From: Clusia tigrina
Lineage: Eukaryota > Arthropoda > Insecta > Diptera > Clusiidae
Direction of reading: 5' to 3'
Length of the DNA stretch: 64,000 nt
Assembly: GCA_920105625.2 (NCBI GenBank)
Contig: OV050033.1
Location: 16,078,001 to 16,142,000 of the forward strand
Shown: in pieces, positions 35,100 to 46,600 of the stretch
How the letters are laid out: each line of letters starts with the position of its first letter
Numbering within the stretch: the first letter of the stretch is position 1
Made by a program: the position numbers and the translations under genes
Notes under the pieces: generated by a model
The model's database searches: none
Seen by the model: only the letters and a program-made list of their open reading frames with translations
Told to the model about the DNA's origin: nothing

Positions 35100-35683
35100 A
35101 TCCTAAAATCCCCTGATGGGGAAATGGCAGATTCTTTAGCAAAAATGGGTGCAGACACTGCCTTTATAGGTCCAAAACCCTTCTGTGGGGTAAACAGTAG
35201 CCTCACAAATAACTTGTTGTGCGAACAGGAAAAACGAGGTCTGCTAAACTACTGGAGAGCCCAAAAAGGCATGCGGCAGTCGAGACTACTCTTTGATCCT
35301 GAACACATTAGGATAGATGCTTCTTTAAACCTCAGCAGAAATGATATCAAACTCTACACTGAACTTTTAACAGGACACTGTAGACTAAATTACCATCTGA
35401 AAAAAATAGGCGTGGTAGAAGACGATTCCTGTCGACTCTGTCAAGAGGAGCAGGAAACGGCAGAACACATTCTATGCACTTGCCCAGCGGTGGCAAGACG
35501 CAGACATAATTACCTAGGCAGTGGGTTCATATCTCCAAATCACCTAGTTAAAATTAAGCCCACAGCAGTTCCGAGATTTATAAACAGTCTAGGACTGTTT
35601 TAGTTGGGTACGAGGCTGCACAATAGATCTTTTAGGTCGCGGTGTTCTTTTAGCCTGTTAATAATAATAATAATAATAATAAT
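35100..35683 (+). mobile_element. Best-preserved I-like non-LTR fragment with (TAA)n tail
   Basis: An unbroken frame reaches a TAG at 35601-35603 (ATG at 35058, but recognisable element sequence only from about 35110). It begins at the end of RNase H with P-D-G-E-M-A-D-S-L-A-K-M-G-A (the usual form is G-N-E-x-A-D-x-L-A). It continues with P-F-C-G-V, a basic linker with M-R-Q-S-R, L-L-T-G-H-C-R-L-N-Y-H-L near 35365, and C-R-L-C-Q-E-E-Q-E-T-A-E-H-I-L-C-T-C-P, a complete C-x2-C-x9-H-x3-C. The 3' end has CACAATAGATCTTTTAGGTC at 35619-35638 and a (TAA)n tract at 35659-35683, as in the I factor of Drosophila. Reverse transcriptase, endonuclease and most of RNase H are absent, so it is a recent 5'-truncated insertion. 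Confidence 0.85.
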
Positions 35684-35839
35684 ACGATTCCCTTCCTAAA
35701 ATGTAAAACACAATCGCATCGGTTTCCTTTCTGTTTGAAAGTGTCTTTCAAGCGGCTTTTCAGTAACAAACGCAAGACCCCAGGCTTGAAGTCAGGCTTT
35801 AAATTGGTACTCCTTCCTGTGGACCACGCTGCCAGCTGC
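35684..35839. other. Spacer after retrotransposon
   Basis: No clear target-site duplication could be matched to the 5' side of the insertion. No other feature was seen. Confidence 0.35.
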
Positions 35840-38149
35840 ACAAATCGCAGTTTACTTTAATTAATTAAATAAATAAATCTCTCTTAGTTGTGTTTTTATA
35901 TGCTCCTAAAACAAATTGTATAATTTGTTAATGTTTGGGAATATTACACAAATCAAGCAACGATGTGCGCAAACTGCCATAAAAAATAAAGAGGGGCCAA
36001 CGGTACCGTCATGGCCCACTTGGTAATTTTTATGTGAATTATTACGACCGTTTTGCGTTATTATTGCCATGAAATGATTGCAAGGCAATGCCAAAGGTCC
36101 AGTGAGGCATGACACAAGAAAATATGGCGCACAGCACACACAGAAGCCCCAATTGGCGTACTTTATGCCAGAATAAACAGAAGCTAAATGCAGAGGCAAG
36201 AGGCAAGCTTAAGGCCGCATGCAGCCATTTGAACGTTTTACAAATTTATGTGTGGCTTATTTTTTATGGCTATTGTAGACGCACGCGGCAGTTGCCGGCT
36301 AGTTTTAGTGTCAGCAATTATACTAAAAAATGATACATTTTTACTGCGCTAAGTGCTGATTTATTTGTTATTAATACAGACAACTATAAAGCAGCAGATA
36401 TGGAGGTAAATGTGTGTGCCGGAATTTAAATTTTTCTGCGAGTATTTTCCAACAATTTCAACACTTTTGGTCTAATCGTGCAGCACATCTTTCCAAGTGT
36501 TTGGGTCGACGCGGACATGGCGAACATTTAATTCTGCGGGCATTTAAACAAAAGAAAGTGGTTGAATTGCCTTTAAGTATGCGTGGATAAGTGTGTGTGT
36601 GTATGTGCTCAAGTGTGTGTGTGTGTGTGCACATGCAAATGCAGCCATCGGATAACTTTTTACTGCACCCCAGGAAGACAAAAACGAGAGCAGGAAGCTG
36701 AGTGCAAGGCAAACTCTTAAACAAAAGCAAAACTAAGTTAAGTATTCGCATTTAATATGCGGGCAGTTGTTGCCATTATTCACTCGCCTCTCTATCACTC
36801 TCTTTTTCCCCAACCCACTCTCTCACTTGCTCTCTCTTTCACTGGAATTAGAAAGGAAATTTGCATTGCCTTGCATTTAAGTGGTTAGCTGCATTTTATT
36901 TCATAATAATGCAGTCAACCACCTCCAGCGTTTTATACTCACAGTCAGGCCCGGCCAAGAAATTAGCATTAATACTGGAGCAGGAGGTGATTGTATGGAC
37001 AATAAAACTACGCCACAGCCACAAAAAAGCACATAAATCTCATTGCGCGCGCTCAATAGGGTCCGCTGGAAAGTGCATATGACGGTGCAATGAAATGTGC
37101 TTAAAGAGCGCGTGCGCGCCTGCTCACTACGACCGCCACGTTACATGCTCGACTATCGATTAAATGCTACGCCAATATGGCAATTGCGGTCCAGCATTGA
37201 TGCGGCGCTTGAACGGGCGGGCGGCTGAACCGCAATCCAACGATTGAACGAAAGTGATTTATGTTTCCACCTTTGGTGCACTGGGGTGTTGGAGAAGTGC
37301 TGGAACACACCCTATTTTGAACGCAGCGAGAAGGCATCAAACGTCCAAAGCACCGCCGCTTGTTTAGCCACAGATTTGCCAAAACTACTCCTACAAACTT
37401 TATTCAGTCTTTCTTGCCATTCACATTTACATAATTAACTGAAATTTCCCAGTGCCGCAAAAGGCATGCCGCATAGCAACGCCGTGGATATGCCAGCGTG
37501 TAAATATTTGCAATTTGCGTGCAACATGGCAGCCGCTTACGTGTAAAATGTATCCAAACAACAGCAACAACAACAACACCACCAACAACAAAGGCGGCTG
37601 AAAAGTGTCACCACAAAGCAGCAAAATGTCAATTTCAATAAAAGTCTCACATGACTTCATTACGTATGGTGGCACTGCCTCGACATCAGTCGCGCTGACT
37701 GACTGACCGCATTGCAGTTGAAGTGGCAGCTACGTGCAAAGTTGCAGCCATGTTGGCGGTAATGATCGCCGAGAGTCAACTCTGCGACTGCGTGATGCAG
37801 CGACATAAGCTTCCTTTTGGGTTGCTGCTTCTGCTGCTACTGCTGCGGAGGAAATGTGTGAGAGTTGCGGCCAACTGGGCCACTGGTAGTCCCTTAGGAC
37901 GCATTGTCTGCCGTTTGACATGTGCAGAGTTGTTGTCTGAAGGCGACAGGGCCGGATTTGAAGGGATCAGAGTCAAAGGGAAGATGAGGGATTGCAAGCA
38001 AGTCTTGACCAGCCCAAACAACTTTGTGACCCTTCGTCTTTTTTATTCCATGTTTCAAATTTTTATTTTCAAAAAAGGTAAAAAGGGTGTATTAAGTATG
38101 TACTAGAAGGGGGCGTATCAGGTATGGGCATATATATTCAAATATTATC
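35840..38149. other. Large non-repetitive island
   Basis: Mixed composition with (GT)n at about 36591-36630, CT-rich runs near 36785-36840, CAACAACA near 37560 and a CTGCTGCT tract near 37824. The frames at 36458-36751, 37427-37675 and 37723-38106 owe their hydrophobic runs to these tracts and are overlapped on the other strand. No gene is called. Confidence 0.45.
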
Positions 38150-38870
38150 AGAATCACTTTGTGAGCAATTTTTAGTTTGTCCGTCACTTTTTTCAGACCC
38201 TTTGAGATATCTTAATGAAACTTTGCAAAAGTATATTCTGGAAGATACAGTACCAGATTTCTGTATGAGTCTATTTGGACAAAGACCACGCCTACCTATC
38301 ATATATGAAAGTTTTTCCACCATTTTTAAAATGATTATAACTTCAGACCAATTAATGGAATAGTGTCGCAAATTGGGTGGTAATGTCGATGTGGCTCCTA
38401 GTAAATAGTATGCAAAATGTGGGTATATTTGACTGCCACGCCCACTAGTCATATTCATAGCTTAAGATATATTAGATATATATGGATAGATTATGAGGAG
38501 GAACATATGAAGGTTATAAAGCTAATTGCAAGAAATGGGGTTCTTCGGAGAAAGAACACGCCCACTTTCCATATAAGGAACTTTCAGGACCAAAATTTAA
38601 ATTAGTCTATCGATATCTCGTATTGCTGATATTGGAATCAAAAGGTACATTGAGTCCATAATATGTGTGCAAATTATGGGGATCACACTACTACTGCCAC
38701 GCCTACAATTAACCAAAAATGTATATTATTAGAATATTCCTCAACGAAATTTCACAGGAAGGTTGTGGGTACTAATGTTAAGCACCACACAAAAGATGGG
38801 CGGGTTATTTGTGCAGTCACGCCCACTATTGACACATTTTTATAACTTGCGACCTAAATCAAATTTGTGG
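38150..38870 (+). repeat. Quasi-periodic degenerate element with CACGCCYAC motif
   Basis: CACGCCTAC or CACGCCCAC occurs at 38287, 38437, 38557, 38698 and 38818, at intervals of 150, 120, 141 and 120 bases. Each follows an AT-rich segment that often contains TTTCAC, ATGAAAC or CAAATT words and ends near CATAT. This looks like an old tandem array or an internally repeated transposon. I recall similar CCACGCCCAC-punctuated AT-rich repeats in fly genomes, but I cannot name the family. Confidence 0.55.
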
Positions 38871-39149
38871 ACGAAGCTGTATTCGAATACGTATATTGAC
38901 GCTGACCATTCACAAGAAATGGGGAGGATCAAATAAAGGACATGGCTCGCTTCATTATAATCAACTCAAGGGACTCTACCGAAAATTACTTTAGATCTGC
39001 CTCTAATGATGATTTATGAATAAAACATCATCATGGTTTAAATGGTACGCACATGTTAGTTTGAAGGATATTTCGAAGTCGCTGTAACCCGACTTCAGAC
39101 TTCGTAACTCCTGTTTTCAAACTTTTGTGCATCTTTTTTTTAAGGATTT
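38871..39149. other. AT-rich spacer
   Basis: It probably continues the decayed element to the left. No motif repeats. Confidence 0.35.
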
Positions 39150-40050
39150 CAGTATTTTACTTTAGTAAATATTTGCTCCACTCCTGACACTCTTTGCTGT
39201 TAAATCCGCCACTGCCTTGCCGGGCCTCTGTTGTCTTTCTGCTTCTCTTTTACTTTGTTTGTGGGTTGGCGACAATTTTGGTGTGAAATTTATGCAACCA
39301 ATTTCGCAGAAACTGTGTCGCTTTTTGGCACTTCAGAGATTTAGCGATAGGCCTTTGAGAAATGTTGTTGCACAATTTTCCATAATAAAATCAACAAAGC
39401 AGCAAAAACCGAAATTAAACTGAACCGACAGTCAAAGAAACTTCTTTGGTTCCGCTCCACCGAACTCATTAAACTTATTACTAGCCCGCTCGAAATTAAA
39501 AAGAAGGCCTGCCTTAAAGGCGCAGGCGGCTGATCTGCACTCGAAGATAACCCAGAAATGTCCACCGAAATGTAAGTTCCATTTAAGACAACTTTTTATG
39601 CTGCACAATACTCGCAAATAATATACAAATAAATTAAAAATATTGCCGAGCACAAAAAGAGTCTCACGTCTCTCATCAGCGTCAGCAACAAATTTTAATT
39701 ATTTAAATCAATTGCTGTCTCTTTGGTTTTTTGTGCGATTCGTGCGAGCGGTGGCTGCGTTTCTTTTCGGGCCAATTTTGCCGTGTTTACTTGTAAACAA
39801 TTGAAAACTACAGCAACCTCAGCCGATTGCCATACTCCAAAAACAACTTTAGTGTGTGTTTTTATGGTGTTTCGGTTGGCCTTTTTGCTTCTTAGCCTGC
39901 TGTCACTTATTGCGTGACTCGTAAATGCGTTAATAAAAATGTTCAAAATCTTTGCAGGTATTTAAGTGTTCATTGTTTAGATTTTGTTGTGTGCGGGCAT
40001 AGATAAGCGAATTAAGCGTTGTTCGCAGTTTTGTTTAAGTTAATTAAAAG
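39150..40050. other. Non-repetitive island
   Basis: Mixed composition. Overlapping frames on both strands (39217-39653 and 39695-39946) show no domain. Confidence 0.4.
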
Positions 40051-40872
40051 TTGCATAATGGAAATGCTGAACGAATCTGAAATGCTGAACGAATCGAAGC
40101 ATTCAATTTCCTTGAAGGAGGAGCAAACCCAAACAAAAGACTCGAGCCACGAACTTCGAATGATATTATAGGCAAATACTTTTGCATAGCTTTTCAACGT
40201 GGAAAACTCAGCAAAGTAACTTCTGTCAGGACTTGAATCATGGGAAGAAATATTCAATAAAATAGTCTGATGGAAATAGAATATATCTGAAAATGTCTCC
40301 AAAACACGCGAGTACTATTAAAGGGAAATTAAGAGCAAGACACCACTCTAGAGATGCTGATGAAGAAAGTTGTGCAAGATATAGTCCTGATTTGTTTGGT
40401 GATTCTTGTATAAAGTATATTTTTATGGTAATCTGGAGTGTTCTAAGTTATTACTTGTGCTACCACCTGATCTGCTGCATTGCATTCTACTGGGAGTTTA
40501 TAAATTTGTGAGTTTCGACAAAGAATTGGAATAGGGGTAGGCTGAATAACCGCCGTAGAAGGAGGTCTCCAAGCACTCAGGCAAGTGTTGTTTATTGAGT
40601 GAAGAAGATCTTAACTCTCTTCCTGGAACTTTCTTTATTTCTCTTTAATATTTGTCGTACCAGTTATTTAAAGTAGAGTGTAGAGTGGGTACATTCACTC
40701 CCCAAAGATTGTTCAATTAAACCGGAATTGTTCTATTGTTATTCTCTATCAAATAACATCCATTGTTCTGTATACTACATTTCAATTCTTTGTTATTCTT
40801 TGAGTCTCATTGATCTGTGAATATCTGTTGATCCTACTAAGCAGTCGACGTCTATGTTAGTTAAGCTGCCTG
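40051..40872. other. Spacer with minor duplication
   Basis: AAATGCTGAACGAATC is directly repeated at about 40062 and 40080. Nothing else was recognised up to the satellite. Confidence 0.4.
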
Positions 40873-41889
40873 TGCCAGAAATTGGGAATCTGACTCTCGA
40901 GAAAGTGCCGTTCAAAAAGTGGCCAACCGTGTCACAGCCCAAGTTCTTAGGTATCCTGTGACAGAAATTTGGAATCCGACTCTCGAGAAAGTGCCGTTCA
41001 AAAAGTGGCCAACCGTGTCACAGCCCAAGTTCTTAGGTATCCTGTGACAGAAATTTGGAATCTGGCTCTCGAGAAAGTGCCGTTCAAAAAGTGGCCACCC
41101 GTGTCACAGCCCAAGTTCTTAGATATCCTGTGACAGAAATTTGGAATCCGACTCTCGAGAAAGTTCCGTTCAAAAAGTGGCCACCCGTGTCACAGCCCAA
41201 GTTCTTAGGTATCCTGTGACAGAAATTTGGAATCTGACTCTCGAGAAAGTGCCGTTCAAAAAGTGGCCAACCGTGTCACAGCCCAAGTTCTTAGGTATCC
41301 TGTGACAGAAATTGGGAATCTGACTCTCGAGAAAGTGAGGTTCATAAAGTGGCCAACCGTGTCACAGCCCAAGTTCTTAGGTATACTGTGACAGAAATTT
41401 GGAATCCGACTCTCGAGAAAGTGCCGTTCAAAAAGTGGCCAACCGTGTCACAGCCCAAGTTCTTAGGTATCCTGTGACAGAAATTTGGAATCTGACTCTC
41501 GAGAAAGTGCCGTTCAAAAAGTGGCCAACCGTGTCACAGCCCAAGTTCTTAGGTATCCTGTGACAGAAATTGGGAATCTGACTCTCGAGAAAGTGAGGTT
41601 CATAAAGTGGCCAACCGTGTCACAGCCCAAGTTCTTAGGTATCCTGTGACAGAAATTTGGAATCCGACTCTCGAGAAAGTGCCGTTCAAAAAGTGGCCAA
41701 CCGTGTCACAGCCCACGTTCTTAAGTATCCTGTGACAGAAATTTGGAATCCGACTCTCGAGAAAGTGCCGTTCAAAAAGTGGCCACCCGTGTCACAGCCC
41801 AAGTTCTTAGGTATCCTGTGACAGAAATTGGGAATCTGACTCTCGAGAAAGTGCCGTTCAAAAAGTGGCCAACCGTGTCACAGCGCAAG
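40873..41889. repeat. Satellite array, 12 x 86 bp, with an 8-bp dyad in each unit
   Basis: CTCTCGAGA occurs every 86 bases from 40894 to 41840 (12 times). Each unit holds GTGCCGTTCAAAAAGTGGCC, then TGTCACAG, 18 bases (CCCAAGTTCTTAGGTATC), then CTGTGACA. TGTCACAG and CTGTGACA are exact reverse complements, so every unit can form an 8-bp stem with an 18-base loop. A variant with GTGAGGTTCATAAAG appears only in units 6 and 9, three units apart, which shows that a 258-bp block was duplicated. The last unit breaks off at CACAGCGCAAG near 41889. Confidence 0.97.
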
Positions 41890-42199
41890 TGGGGCTCACG
41901 CGCAAAACGTAGTCAACTATTCCATCTTCATCCCCACAAAACAGCCAAAGAACACAGTCTGCTACGATTATCGTTTCCATGTGCGTAGCCAAACACAGTT
42001 ATCAATAGGTGAGGTTAAAGTTAATCGACGTAAGGTTAAATTTAGTCATACACTTTAAATGTTTCTTAACTTGTTTGCTTCTCTGAAAGAGTGTTGATGA
42101 ACTGACTCGCATCAGCTGAAAAACTTCCATTACATTCTTTGTTTTTAGCAAATATGTTTGAGGGGCGTATGAAGGGATAATTATAGTGTGAACAGAAGA
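41890..42199. other. Spacer, nothing recognised
   Basis: No feature identified. Confidence 0.4.
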
Positions 42200-42960
42200 T
42201 ACTCAACGCAACACTTGGCAACTTGTTGGCAACTGCGAAAGGCGTGGTGCTCGCTAACTAATTAGCATAGCAGAAATACTGTAATACTGCAAATGAAGCG
42301 GGCGCTCACATTTTCATCCACGCACTTCACCAGCGTGCGCCCACTTCTGCCCTAAATGCACACCCATTTTGCGTGTGCCTCACTTAATGGTGCACTTTTG
42401 TGAAAAAGTTGTGGCAAAATATTTGAATGAAGCAGGTTTCCTGCGTAAGTTCGTCGGCTTGTTTGTTGGTGGGCTGGTTGGTTTTCTAACGGAGTTTGCG
42501 TGTCCAAATGTTGTAACACTTTGCATCCACTGCAGTGGCCCAACTTGGCAATTTTAATATTAATTATACACGTACCAGAGAAGCTTTGAGGCTGGTTTAC
42601 TAACAATTTTGAAATATTGTATGTAAATCTAAACTAGAGTATCAGGCCAGGGTAACCAAGCAACCAATTGCGTGCCGGTGCCCGCTTCCTCCACCACTCC
42701 ATTCCGCACTGTGCCGCTTTATGCTGCGCTATGGATACATAACATAAATGGAAGAGAAAAACAAATGGCCCGAGTATTTGGAAACAAGCTGCGCCTCAAT
42801 AAGCGCCTCAAAGAGTTGCATTAAATGTAAAGCATACAATTTCATGGCGCCCACAAAGCTACTGAAGCGCACTGGCAGCGCTCGAGTATTTTTATTAGTT
42901 GTGCAAAAATTAATTATAGTGTGATTGTTTTTATACACATTTCTATTAATTGCTCTTTTT
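42200..42960. other. Non-repetitive island
   Basis: Mixed composition. Opposing frames at 42352-42606 overlap and neither has a domain. Confidence 0.4.
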
Positions 42961-44503
42961 TATTATGAAGCAGCAATGCTTTTGTGTATGTTTGGGCTTC
43001 CACTTTCGATGAGTGGTGGTTTAGCACTGCTGCTACATGATGTACCAATTTAGAATTCATGCACTTAAGTTTCACTGCCCTTGTTCTTGTGAGATGTGTT
43101 CAGGAGCCTTCTTTGGCCTCGAATGTAGCTCAGTGGTTGGTCGCAAGTTCAGTACGCTACTTTAATTTCTTTAAGTGTAGGTTAGTGCGTGTGTTGTGGG
43201 GATATTATTTTCCTAAAGGGTTATTTCCTTGATTCCTGATTCAAGGATTTGTTGCTCTACTACTGTAAATTGCATGATATGTGCAGTAAGACTCTTTAAG
43301 CCTCGAGTATTAAATTAATTAATCAGGTCAAATGGCTTTGATATGAGTATCTTTTGTTACTACACTCTGGCAGTTTCAACGCAAATCAAACTTGATACCA
43401 GCTGTTGTGATACACCAAGCTTCTCTAGCTGACATTTATCTGTGGCCTTATTTTTAGAATTGACACAATCTGCCTCTTAACTATATTTGAATAGAAGGCG
43501 TACTTTTTTCTTGTGGACATCGAAGCCATTCAAAAGCCAACATCCTGACCGACCATGCAGAAAAATAATTCTACATGTTTTTATACCATGTAAATCGCCG
43601 TACAGAGTTGGAAGGACCTTTTTGAATAAAATAAATCGATTTTGCATAACAAATTTTTTGTTGTTCTAAAAAGTCTTGTACAGCTCCGAGAAGAGTCTCA
43701 GGCGAGAAGAGTCAATATTAGAAATACATGTTTTCATAAAGTCCTGTTTACTTTATCCTGCACTTTGTATGTCTTCTCGTTCCACACTTGTCTCCATTTT
43801 TCTCACCGTGAAGCTTTCAAAATCATAGCCGCTTTTTTCAGAGAGAGGTGTCAAATCACTGCCTGTGAGGACTCGATGAGATTTTTAGTATTCATCGGTT
43901 TAACAGTAGGATTTGATAGTGAGTGGCATCAGGAAGCTGGAAATTGTCTCAGGGATAACTAAAAAATATGTCAAACTAAGGTTTCATGAATATTGACCGG
44001 GTTGAACCGAGGTCGTTATATGAGCTCCGTAGGCGAGAAGCGTCAATATCAGGTTTGCTACAATGTATGATTTCTTTATAGTGACATTACTGTAATGAGG
44101 GATCCAACTTTAGATACTGAGTAATGCGATCTCTTTGTAGTCAAATTTATACAGATATGCACTGACTACATACAAGAATGTGAATTAGTTACTCAGTTTA
44201 TTAGAAGACAAATCGAAAAAAGGGATTTAGTGAAGGCAGGCCATCATAATTAGTAATTTGACTTGATATCTGGCATACTAAATCGATTTTCTGCATCCTA
44301 GCATACTAAATATATTTTCTGCATACTCAATTGATGTAAATGTGAAACCTTGCATGACTCCAATTGTTGAAATGAGCGAGATAATGGAGACTGAGAACAA
44401 TTTGATAGAGTTCAATAGAATGATTTGAAACCATGGCCATAAATAACTAATTCCCAGAGATCTACTCAATTAAAAATAAAGCGTTTTATATTCTAAGATG
44501 TGG
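42961..44503. other. AT-rich region with one weak internal resemblance
   Basis: GGCGAGAAGMGTCAATATYAG occurs at about 43703 and 44031, each preceded by an AGCTCCG word, which suggests an old duplication about 330 bases apart. The 106-codon frame at 43642-43962 includes one copy and has no recognisable domain. TAGCTCAGTGG at 43128 resembles a tRNA D arm but has no partner. Confidence 0.35.
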
Positions 44504-44568
44504 GTCGCTTTGGTGTATTGGAAAGCATTCTAGTCTCGCTGACGTTGGGTTCGAATTTTGCTCCATGG
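44504..44568 (+). ncRNA. tRNA-like A and B box pair, possible SINE head
   Basis: TGGTGTATTGG at 44511-44521 fits an A box and GGGTTCGAATTTT at about 44547 fits a B box. The spacing is 37 bases. Stems pair poorly (the T stem is mostly G-T pairs), so it is not a functional tRNA. It may be a SINE head or tRNA pseudogene. Confidence 0.3.
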
Positions 44569-44673
44569 TGTGATCTCGAAATGAGTTTTCCAACATCTTT
44601 CACTCTTCAACTTGAAGACTCTAGTTTTTAGAGCTCATTTTCCTCCTCAATTGACGTTATTTCTTATGGAGGC

Positions 44674-44755
44674 GGTAGGTAGGTGGGTTGAGCGGCTGTC
44701 AAAAAGCACACTTAGGGCTGGATTGGCGATTTCTGATACCACATGCAAGGTATGG
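44674..44755 (-). mobile_element. Retrotransposon 3' end with GGTAGG tract (minus strand)
   Basis: GGTAGGTAGGTGGG at 44674, then GAGCGGCTGTC, AAAAAGCACACTTAGGG, CTGGATTGGCG and TGATACCAC. The block order matches 1318 and 59532, with GGCTGGATT also shared with 59532, where it reads GCCAGGATT. Confidence 0.65.
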
Positions 44756-44819
44756 TTAGGTTAGGTTTGGTTTACGTGTTTACATACCAACTCACTCAGA
44801 CTACTGTGGGTCCATTGCA

Positions 44820-45208
44820 TTACCACCGCGCAACACTACGCCTCTACCTCACTTGTGCAACCAATTCCAAGCCCTAATAAAGCTCAGAATTTCTTTGACC
44901 TTCGCGCCGGATACTTCCGTAAGAGAAAGCGATGGGTCATGTAGCGGTACCATCACGTAACACTGCACCCCTCCTTTACTCATGAAACCATTTCGAAGCC
45001 CTAATAAAGCTCAGGGTTTGTTTGACCTTCGCGCCGGACACTTCCGTAAGAGAGCTGAAACCCTATTCCCCTAAAGAGCCCGCTCTGCTACTAGCTAGAG
45101 ACGGGCACCTACAGGAGAGACGTTCCACAAGCTCCTCCTCCGCCTCATTCATGAGGGAATACTCGCAGCCTGTCGAACCTCATGCACGTTATAATAAATA
45201 AATAAATG
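44820..45208 (+). repeat. Duplicated 127-bp segment with (TAAA)n 3' tail
   Basis: GCCCTAATAAAGCTCAG starts at 44871 and 44998, and TTTGACCTTCGCGCCGGA with CTTCCGTAAGAGA follows at the same spacing (127 bases). The region ends with AATAAATAAATAAAT at 45192-45207, a typical retroposon tail on the plus strand. The GC-rich character differs from its flanks, so it is probably part of an inserted element whose coding identity I cannot establish. Confidence 0.55.
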
Positions 45209-46291
45209 GAATTCAAACAATTGCCTCAAATGCCATTACAGATTTTCATAAAACAACACAAATTAAATATTTAAATAAGTTGAATTAGTTTCGATTGCCG
45301 TGCCTTTTCATTACTCGTACATGCTGTTTGTAAATTGGGCTGCTGTCCGGCAGACTGCGAGTGTTCAGATTTGATAAAAATCGCTCGAAAGCACTCAGTC
45401 GCTTGCCAACCAATCCAAATATTTTGCATATCAAATGCGAATGTTTGATTTATGACATTCATTTAAAATGCACTTAAAGCCAAATTTCGCATTAGAGCCG
45501 ATTTCGAACAAAAAAGCAACAAACAAACAAACGGAAAATTGTTACATTTACCCATATCGGAGCCAGTGAACGTACGAGTACTCAACCGAGCCACACACTC
45601 TCGCAGGCTTACAATGTGGCGAAAGATTGATGGAAAAAGCGAGCAAAAAATTAAATAAAAAGTAAACCGCTAACAGGAAATATGCGGTGCAGCGTGGTTT
45701 TTCCTTCGGCTCAAACTGTTGTAGTTGTTGTTGTTGTTGCTTTTGCTGTCTTGTTGTTGTTGTAGCTGTGCATTCAAATATACGCTTAGCATAAGATTAT
45801 GCAACAGCTCTTTTTTATATGTAGTTTATTTTTTATAATTTTGATTTTTGTTTTTGTGTCTACTTTTAAGTCCAAAGAATGCTCTAATTCCAATTGGCCA
45901 ACTGCAGCGAAACTTTCTTCTTCTTTGGCTGCTGCCGGTGCTGCTGCCTGATCGGCTCTGTGGACGCTGATGCCAACCAAGTGAATGGCTGGGCTGCTAC
46001 GAGTGGTGGCTTGTTGGCTGGCTGCCTGCCTGACTGTCGCTGGTTCAGTTGGACGAACAGTGTCCAGACAGAGGAGGCAGCCAGGTAGCCAGGCACCCAG
46101 CTAGACAGCCCGTGAATGCGTGGTGGATTGAACTGGAGTGGAGTGCTTTTATTTTAATTTGCTCTTATCAAACGGCGCTTGGTTGTTGATCGCTTTTCGT
46201 TTTTCCTGCGCTTTTCTGTTGGCTGCTGCACTCTTAGACGCTTTGTGTGTCATGTGCTGCGGCTGCTGCTGCTGTTGTTGCTGTTGCTGTT

Positions 46292-46331
<40 letters not shown>

Positions 46332-46600
46332 CTGTGACTGCCACATGGCAGTAGTAATCATGCACTGCCTGCTGGTGCGATTTTCATTTGTGGGCTGGGG
46401 TGGAGCGGTATGTGCGGCGTATACAAGGAGCACAAAATGTGGGTACTATCCGCGTATTGGCCGCTTCGAATTCATTGAACTGCAAGGCGAGCGTTTATGT
46501 TGCCTTTTATGTTACGTGGCCAAAATGAAAAACTTACTGATGCAACAATAACAACTATAAGGTGTGTTTTGTAGCTGTACTCTTGTTTAGTGTGCTCGAA
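45209..46600. other. Non-repetitive island with triplet tracts
   Basis: GTT/TTG tracts are at 45718-45768. TACTCGTA-type 8-mers are at 45312 and 45573 (reverse). The longer frames at 45884-46096, 46138-46551 (plus) and 46149-46433 (minus) overlap the CTG/TCG tract described separately and are not credible genes. Confidence 0.45.
46255..46331. repeat. CTG/GTT tract passing into (GTTGTC)n
   Basis: CTGCTGCTGCTGTTGTTG is followed by about six copies of GTCGTT. The tract gives cysteine/arginine runs on one strand and glutamine/arginine runs on the other. Such tracts occur repeatedly in non-coding DNA of this window. Confidence 0.9.

Noticed and set aside
37723..38106. 127-codon plus-strand frame with a leucine run
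   Set aside because: The leucines come from a CTGCTGCT tract. Two minus-strand frames cover the same bases and no domain is present.
43128..43138. TAGCTCAGTGG, a perfect tRNA D-arm/A-box word
   Set aside because: No B box or T arm follows at tRNA distance and no stems form.
46138..46551. 137-codon plus-strand frame with cysteine and arginine runs, and the overlapping glutamine-rich minus frame
   Set aside because: Both are readings of one CTG/GTCGTT microsatellite. They overlap almost fully and have no domain outside the tract.
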